Positions 31,542 through 35,890 of a DNA stretch of 35,890 nt are shown here, in pieces (within the stretch, counting starts at the first letter, position 1; the number at the start of each line of letters is the position of its first letter). Origin of the DNA: an uncultured Mycoplasmatota bacterium. Its GTDB lineage: Bacteria > Bacillota_I > Bacilli_A > RF39 > UBA660. The position numbers and the translations under genes are program-made. Below the pieces are notes generated by a model that worked only from the letters and a program-made list of their open reading frames with translations, was not told the origin of the DNA and did no database searches. The stretch covers positions 144,735-180,624 of the forward strand of contig CAMJBC010000001.1 of assembly GCA_946403755.1 (NCBI GenBank), read 5' to 3'.

Positions 31542-32058
31542 AATACTTTCCTTTTAAAAATAATTCTTTTTTATTTAGTTTATTAAATATAAATCTTTCT
31601 ATAATTCTATTTAAAATGGTTACATAATAATCTTTAGATGTTAAAGGATTTACTAGAATACTAGTAATATCTAACTTATTAGCGCCATATATATCAGTTA
31701 TTAATTGATCACCTACTGCTGCTATTTCAGTTGGTTTATAACTAAATTTTTCCATTATTTTTTCATATTTATTACTTTTAGGTTTTAAAGAAAAAGAACA
31801 TGCATCAACATTTAAATAGTTTTTAAATGGATCTATTCTATGTTTAGGTGCATTAGATAAAATAATTATCTTAAAACCTTTATCTCTTAATTCATCAAAT
31901 AATTTTTTAAGTCTTTTAGTTGGTAATTTTATATGACTTGGAGTAATAGTATTATCTAAATCAAATAATATACAACGTATGCCTTTTTTATAGAGTTTAT
32001 CATAGTTTATATAGTATATACTTTTTTGATAAATATCTGGTACGAAATTTTCTATCAT
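31534..32058 (-). CDS. yqeG: YqeG-type HAD-superfamily phosphatase
   Basis: 174 residues from the ATG at 32058 (MIENFVPDIYQKSIYYINYD), seven bases after GGAGG; the longer frame to 32157 crosses the promoter and upstream terminator. HAD motif I is FDLDNTI (about 30), motif II LSNA, motif III Lys in LKPK, and motif IV GDQLITDIYGAN. The group is HAD IIIA; the physiological substrate may be a phosphatidylglycerophosphate-like lipid or be unknown. yqeG-yqeH is a conserved Firmicutes neighbourhood. Confidence 0.92.
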   Translation of the reverse strand: MIENFVPDIYQKSIYYINYDKLYKKGIRCILFDLDNTITPSHIKLPTKRLKKLFDELRDKGFKIIILSNAPKHRIDPFKNYLNVDACSFSLKPKSNKYEKIMEKFSYKPTEIAAVGDQLITDIYGANKLDITSILVNPLTSKDYYVTILNRIIERFIFNKLNKKELFLKGKYYE

Positions 32059-32079
32059 ACTAAAACCTCCACTAATAAA

Positions 32080-32108
32080 ATTATATAATATTTGGTATAA
32101 AATATAAA
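32080..32108 (-). promoter_or_regulatory. Promoter of yqeG-yqeH-mutL-miaA
   Basis: TTTATA (32108-32103), a 17-base spacer and TATAAT (32085-32080) on the minus strand. The -35 is weak. Confidence 0.5.
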
Positions 32109-32121
32109 GATAATTTAACAT

Positions 32122-32149
32122 AAAAAAACTCAAGAAATTTTCTTGAGTT
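32122..32149 (-). terminator. Terminator
   Basis: AACTCAAGA...TCTTGAGTT stem followed by TTTTT on the minus strand, just after the next gene. Confidence 0.85.
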
Positions 32150-32163
32150 AAAATCATAATCTA

Positions 32164-32658
32164 TTAATTACATGAAGGAATTGTTACGTTCTTTTCAGAT
32201 AATAAATGAACATCATTTTTAGATATTGAAGTAATATTCAAATCTTCACCTTCATACTCATATCCATAAGTATCATCATTAACTATTAGTTGTTTAATTT
32301 TACCTGTTTCATCCATCCTAACATAATAATTAATTTTTGGTGATAAGGTAGTATAAATTTGATTTTTACATGTAGCACCATTATTAAAAGAATATACTAT
32401 AGGAGTACCTTTTGAATAATTAGTCCATTCCGTCATTGATTCTTGTGCTATAGTTTGTGTTTCCATTACAAATGTTTTTAATTTAGCTTCATCTAACAAA
32501 CCACTAACGTTTTTAGCTGCACTAAATATTGTTATACCCAAATATAAAAATACTGCTCCTACTACTACTAAAACTACTATTAAAACAGTATGATCTTTCT
32601 TTTTAGGTTGTTCGCTTACTACATTATTTTCTACTGGTACTTGATTATTTTCTTGCAT
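32164..32658 (-). CDS. Single-pass membrane protein of unknown function
   Basis: 164 residues. A short polar Asn/Glu-rich N-terminus, a basic KKKDH, one membrane helix (about 25-48), then an outer domain with two cysteines (ATCKNQ and IPSCN at the C-terminus) that could form a disulfide. The layout resembles pilin-like or single-anchor surface proteins, but no prepilin cleavage motif is seen. AAGGAGAG lies before the ATG. Unrecognised. Confidence 0.8.
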   Translation of the reverse strand: MQENNQVPVENNVVSEQPKKKDHTVLIVVLVVVGAVFLYLGITIFSAAKNVSGLLDEAKLKTFVMETQTIAQESMTEWTNYSKGTPIVYSFNNGATCKNQIYTTLSPKINYYVRMDETGKIKQLIVNDDTYGYEYEGEDLNITSISKNDVHLLSEKNVTIPSCN

Positions 32659-32682
32659 AAATAACTCTCCTTCCCTAGTTTA

Positions 32683-32711
32683 ATTATATGTATTAAAACT
32701 ATTTAATTCAA
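32683..32711 (-). promoter_or_regulatory. Promoter
   Basis: TTGAAT (32711-32706), a 17-base spacer and TATAAT (32688-32683) on the minus strand. Confidence 0.8.
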
Positions 32712-32733
32712 TAATTGAAAAGAATATTTACAT

Positions 32734-33276
32734 CTACTTAATCCATTCTTCTTTTAATAAACCCGTAATATGTTCATCAACTATTTTTCCAGTAGATAAA
32801 CATTTATATCTTTGTCTTTTGGTTCCTTCAATCTTATATCCAAAAGATTGTTGCATTTTCCATGATTTTTCATTTCCATCAAAAAATCCATTCTCTAATC
32901 TTCTTAGTCCTAGAACTTCAAAAGCATATTTAATTCTAGCTCCCCATGCTTCTCTACCATAACCATGTCCATGATATTTTTCATTTATCCAAATACCACC
33001 ATGTGCTGTTCCTTGAACTAAATCAATATTTCTAAGTTGAGTACCACCAATTACTTTATTATTTTCTTTTAATACAATAGCAAAATTATATGCTTTTGTT
33101 TCAATAGAATGTTTTATAAAATCTTCTGCATCTTTTTTAGTATATGGATATGGAACTACACTCATCCATTTTGAAACATTAAGATTATTTAATCCATCTA
33201 CAACATCATCCACATCATTTAAATTCCATGCTCTTAGTATTAATCTTTCTGTTTCAATAACTAAATCTTTATCCAT
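32734..33276 (-). CDS. GNAT acetyltransferase, RimJ/RimL type
   Basis: 180 residues. It opens ETERLILRAWNLNDVDDVVD, typical of this subgroup. The acetyl-CoA loop is YHGHGYGREAW (about 101), followed by LGLRRLENGFFDGNEKSWKM and FGYKIEGTKRQRYK. It transfers acetyl from acetyl-CoA to an amine, possibly a protein N-terminus or small molecule. The substrate cannot be assigned. AAGGAG lies before the ATG. Confidence 0.92.
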   Translation of the reverse strand: MDKDLVIETERLILRAWNLNDVDDVVDGLNNLNVSKWMSVVPYPYTKKDAEDFIKHSIETKAYNFAIVLKENNKVIGGTQLRNIDLVQGTAHGGIWINEKYHGHGYGREAWGARIKYAFEVLGLRRLENGFFDGNEKSWKMQQSFGYKIEGTKRQRYKCLSTGKIVDEHITGLLKEEWIK

Positions 33277-33309
33277 AATATCAACTCCTTATAAATTATA
33301 TCATATATT

Positions 33310-33341
33310 AAAACTCATATACTTAAAGCATATGAGTTTTT
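33310..33341. terminator. Bidirectional-type terminator at the end of obg
   Basis: AAACTCATAT...ATATGAGTTT stem (33311-33320 with 33330-33339) flanked by A and T runs. Confidence 0.8.
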
Positions 33342-33342
33342 A

Positions 33343-34623
33343 TTAGTATAGTCTATCTTCATATTCAAATTCTTGATCTAATATACAAACTATATCACCA
33401 TGTTTAGCACCAAGACTCTTTAATTCATCATCTACTCCTAGATGTTGTAATTTCTTAGCAAATCTTAAAGCAGCTTCATCTGAGTTAAATCTAGTCATTT
33501 TAAGAAGTTTTTCTAGTTCCTTACCACTAATTATCCATTTATTACCTTTTTGTTCAATATGATATGGTTTTTCCTTCTTAAATTCATATAATACATAATC
33601 TTCTTTTTCATTATCATTATATATTTCTTCATCAGGAATAGTAATTAAAACATCTTTAAGTTTATATATTAATTCTTTAATATTTTCATGAGTTGCTGCG
33701 CTTACTTCAATAATTTCTGCATTTGGATATTCTTTTTTAAATCTTTTAAGATTTTCTTTAGCAGTATCTATATCCATTTTATTAGCAACAATTATTTCTT
33801 TTTTGTTATATAGTTTTTCATCATAATTTTTAATTTCATTACGAATTATTTTATAGTCTTCTATAACATCTCTTCCTTCAACTTGTGCCATATCAAGAAC
33901 ATGGCATACTATTTTACAACGGCTAGCATGTTTTAAGAATTTATCTCCAAGGCCTACTCCTTTAGATGATCCTTCAATAAGTCCTGGAAGGTCTGCTACT
34001 ACATAACTATAGTCCCCTGCACTAACAACACCTAGATTTGGAGTTAAAGTTGTAAAATGATAATCAGCTATTTTAGGTTTAGATGCACTTATAACACTAA
34101 TTAATGAACTTTTTCCAACACTTGGAAATCCAACTAAACCTACATCAGCAAGAAGTTTTAATTCTATTAATACATTTCTTTCTTCTCCAGGTTCACCAAG
34201 TTCACTAGTGTAAGGTGCTTTATTTTTATTAGACATAAATGCTGCATTACCTTTTCCACCTCTACCACCATGAGCCACTATACATTCTTGGTCATCTTTA
34301 GTTAAATCACAAATTACTAAATTTGTATCTATATCTTTAACAGTTGTTCCTACTGGTACTCTAATTACAGTATCTTCTGCAGATTCACCTGTTCTATTTC
34401 TACCCATACCATTTGAACCACTATTTGCTTTTAATACCTTTTTATATCTTAAATCTATTAATGTTCTAAGACCCTTATCTGCTTTAAAAATAATATTTCC
34501 ACCATGTCCACCATTACCGCCATCTGGACCACCTAATGGAACATATTTTTCACGTAAAAAAGAAGTGACACCATCTCCACCTTTTCCTGCTACTAATTTA
34601 ATACTAACTTCATCAATAAACAT
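33343..34623 (-). CDS. obg: GTPase Obg/CgtA
   Basis: 426 residues from the ATG at 34623 (MFIDEVSIKLVAGKGGDGVT); the longer frame to 34674 includes the promoter. The Gly-rich Obg fold (GGPDGGNGGHGGNI) is followed by the G domain with G1 GFPSVGKSS (about 162), G3 DLPGLIEG and G4 NKMD, then a C-terminal OCT domain (YHIEQKGNKWIISGKELEKL). It acts in late 50S assembly and stress control. It is a single-gene unit. Confidence 0.98.
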   Translation of the reverse strand: MFIDEVSIKLVAGKGGDGVTSFLREKYVPLGGPDGGNGGHGGNIIFKADKGLRTLIDLRYKKVLKANSGSNGMGRNRTGESAEDTVIRVPVGTTVKDIDTNLVICDLTKDDQECIVAHGGRGGKGNAAFMSNKNKAPYTSELGEPGEERNVLIELKLLADVGLVGFPSVGKSSLISVISASKPKIADYHFTTLTPNLGVVSAGDYSYVVADLPGLIEGSSKGVGLGDKFLKHASRCKIVCHVLDMAQVEGRDVIEDYKIIRNEIKNYDEKLYNKKEIIVANKMDIDTAKENLKRFKKEYPNAEIIEVSAATHENIKELIYKLKDVLITIPDEEIYNDNEKEDYVLYEFKKEKPYHIEQKGNKWIISGKELEKLLKMTRFNSDEAALRFAKKLQHLGVDDELKSLGAKHGDIVCILDQEFEYEDRLY

Positions 34624-34645
34624 AGTATCCCCTTCTTTCCGCATA

Positions 34646-34674
34646 ATTATAGCATATTTAAATCTATTTAACAA
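34646..34674 (-). promoter_or_regulatory. Promoter of obg
   Basis: TTGTTA (34674-34669), a 17-base spacer and TATAAT (34651-34646) with extended TGC on the minus strand. Confidence 0.85.
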
Positions 34675-34705
34675 TTATTTTTCACTCTAATATAAATTAT
34701 AACAT

Positions 34706-34732
34706 AATAAAAAGATGTATTACTACATCTTT
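34706..34732 (-). terminator. Terminator of the nrd operon
   Basis: AAAGATGTA-gtaa-TACATCTTT followed by a T-rich tract on the minus strand, overlapping the nrdG stop. Confidence 0.85.
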
Positions 34733-35303
34733 ATACATACATTGGTTCTCTTTCAAAATATTTACTTTCATTATATTCATATTCATTTAGTAGAACTACT
34801 TCACCTTTTTCAAGTGTTTTTTGTACGTCAATTAATCTTTGATTTCTGCTTCCTCTAAATAGTACACTTAAATCTCTTTCAGCTAGTTTAAATCTACCAT
34901 CAACTAAAACATCAATCTTCTTTAAAAATTCAGTGTATATAGGATTTTTCTTAGCAAGTTTTTCAATTTCTTCATAAGTAAATCCAGTATATACCCAAAT
35001 ATTTAAACCTTTTTTCTTAGCATATTCAGCAATTATATTACATGCTTCAGGTTGATACATAGGATCTCCACCACTAAAAGTTAGTCCTGATTGATATTCA
35101 AGTTCATCTATTGCTTCTAATACTGCAGAAATAGGAACTAATCCTCCTCCTTCAAAATCCCATGTTTGAGGATTTTGACAACCTTTGCAGTGATGTCCAC
35201 AACCTTGTGTCCATAAAACTGCTCTTAAGCCTGGCCCATCTACAATACTATCAGTTTGAAGATCAGCAGCTAAACGAATATACTTTGTTTTATTTTGTTG
35301 CAT
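34731..35303 (-). CDS. nrdG: Anaerobic ribonucleotide reductase activating protein
   Basis: 190 residues. This radical SAM enzyme generates the glycyl radical on NrdD. The Fe-S ligands are CGHHCKGC (C35, C39, C42), the CX3CX2C spacing of radical SAM enzymes, followed by LTFSGGDPM (SAM binding). The start lies within the 3' end of the glycyl-radical ORF, overlapping by 14 bases, so the proteins are co-expressed. The length is slightly above the usual 155-175 because of a C-terminal extension (NEYEYNESKYFEREPMYV). Confidence 0.96.
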   Translation of the reverse strand: MQQNKTKYIRLAADLQTDSIVDGPGLRAVLWTQGCGHHCKGCQNPQTWDFEGGGLVPISAVLEAIDELEYQSGLTFSGGDPMYQPEACNIIAEYAKKKGLNIWVYTGFTYEEIEKLAKKNPIYTEFLKKIDVLVDGRFKLAERDLSVLFRGSRNQRLIDVQKTLEKGEVVLLNEYEYNESKYFEREPMYV

Positions 35304-35445
35304 GAGTTACTCTATCAGTTACTTCTGCTTTTTTAGCATTGTTAAATCTATCAAGAGTACCAACTAAGTATCCAGTGATTCTTCTAATTCTTTCGAATTT
35401 TACTCCTTCACCTACAGTTTTTGCTTTTTTAATATCCTTTTCCAT
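35290..35445 (-). CDS. nrdD: Separate glycyl-radical segment of NrdD
   Basis: 51 residues, with ATG at 35445 after AGAGGTAA. The sequence RRITGYLVGTLDRFNNAKKA, then EVTDRVTH, aligns with the C-terminal glycyl-radical end of class III reductases (RRVCGYLG...RVKH in phage T4 NrdD). The radical would sit on Gly25. It is encoded 27 bases after the stop of the main NrdD ORF, so the radical domain is a separate polypeptide. NrdG, the enzyme that activates this glycine, follows directly. Confidence 0.9.
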   Translation of the reverse strand: MEKDIKKAKTVGEGVKFERIRRITGYLVGTLDRFNNAKKAEVTDRVTHATK

Positions 35446-35472
35446 TTTATATTACCTCTTTTCTTTCTATTT

Positions 35473-35890
35473 TTATCGACCACAGCAGTCGTAGCAATTA
35501 ACTTTTTCCATTTCTACGCCTTCACCTTCATGTCGACCACATCTTGGACATACATCCTTGATAACCCCAACATATCCACAAACTGGATCTCTATCAACTG
35601 GATGGTTAATAGCACCATATCCAATATCATTATCGTGCATTATTCTAACTACTGATTCAAATGCATCTACATTATTAACTGTATCTCCATCTAATTCAAC
35701 ATAAGAAATATGCCCTGCATTAGTAAATTTATGATATGGTCCTTCAATTTCCATCTTATGTTTAACAGTTGTCTTATAATAAACAGGTACATGGAATGAG
35801 TTAGTATAATAATCTCTATCAGTAATACCTTTTAATTTTCCATATATTGATCTATCAATAGCAACAAATCTACCAGATAATCCTTCAGCA
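35473..35890 (-). CDS. nrdD: Anaerobic ribonucleoside-triphosphate reductase, C-terminal part of main chain (partial)
   Basis: About 138 residues are visible; the start is beyond the window end. The frame is open from 35889, so the Met at 35754 is internal. AEGLSGRFVAIDRSIYGKLK then TDRDYYTNSFHVPVYYKT is characteristic of NrdD. The zinc site CGYVGVIKDVCPRCGRHEGE is present. It ends EKVNCYDCCGR with TAA, lacking the glycyl-radical block, which is on the following ORF. It reduces ribonucleoside triphosphates to deoxy forms without oxygen. Confidence 0.95.
   Translation of the reverse strand, partial: AEGLSGRFVAIDRSIYGKLKGITDRDYYTNSFHVPVYYKTTVKHKMEIEGPYHKFTNAGHISYVELDGDTVNNVDAFESVVRIMHDNDIGYGAINHPVDRDPVCGYVGVIKDVCPRCGRHEGEGVEMEKVNCYDCCGR

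Noticed and set aside
35473-35475. Selenocysteine read-through joining the two NrdD parts
   Set aside because: The stop is TAA, not TGA, and the next ORF has its own ribosome binding site.
35473-35754. Independent 93-residue ORF starting at 35754
   Set aside because: The frame is open to the window edge and the upstream residues are clearly NrdD, so the Met is internal.

Overview
The window is a very AT-rich, densely packed bacterial chromosome segment, mostly transcribed on the minus strand. It holds no prophage, CRISPR array or complete transposon. The gene content points to a low-GC Gram-positive lineage (Bacilli): DnaB/DnaI replication initiation proteins, YqeG/YqeH, T-box leaders, MurC and EF-P. 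Class III ribonucleotide reductase (NrdD/NrdG) indicates anaerobic life. TGA is used as a stop and Trp is TGG, so the code is standard, not the Mycoplasma code. The tmRNA tag nevertheless ends in AFA, which resembles Mollicutes tags. My inference is a walled, gut-type relative of Mollicutes/RF39/Erysipelotrichia; the sequence alone cannot name the species.

Layout. 1-1501: start of an unidentified minus-strand gene, tmRNA (minus), and a divergent pair encoding a membrane thioredoxin-like protein and an EIIB-like protein. 1533-5158: degenerate metallophosphoesterase and CPBP protease; then a tyrosine-type T-box, dut and tyrS. 5160-6250: rpmG-efp, then tRNA-Ile2(CAT) and tRNA-Leu(TAG). 6281-7660: an intact metallophosphoesterase behind a probable Mn2+ (yybP-ykoY) riboswitch with a terminator. 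7660-11550: a doubtful small ORF, a flippase-like membrane protein with a 35-residue membrane protein ahead of it, murC, a lipoprotein and an unknown. 11582-14680: a three-gene ABC-2 exporter operon preceded by an elaborate leader with two terminators and a 21-codon ORF. 14681-19707: thrS (no TGS domain, T-box), a membrane protein, and dnaB-dnaI. 19720-26140: TPM-domain protein with a zinc-ribbon membrane partner, DUF1292, an unknown membrane protein, uvrC, DUF4298, and an unknown.

26200-27880 is a plus-strand island: IMPACT-family protein, rpsT, and a transglutaminase-like protein. 27887-32108 is a minus-strand yqeG-yqeH-mutL-miaA operon. 32122-35890: single-pass membrane protein, GNAT acetyltransferase, obg, nrdG, and nrdD, whose glycyl-radical segment is a separate ORF.

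Regulation is unusually readable. Near-consensus sigma-A promoters (TTGACA-like, 17-base spacer, TATAAT, often with an extended TGn) and U-tailed hairpins bound most transcription units. Two tRNA-sensing T-boxes control dut-tyrS and thrS. Two other leaders (7489-7659 and 14386-14679) contain competing hairpins. At two junctions the -35 box of one promoter lies in the loop of the preceding terminator.
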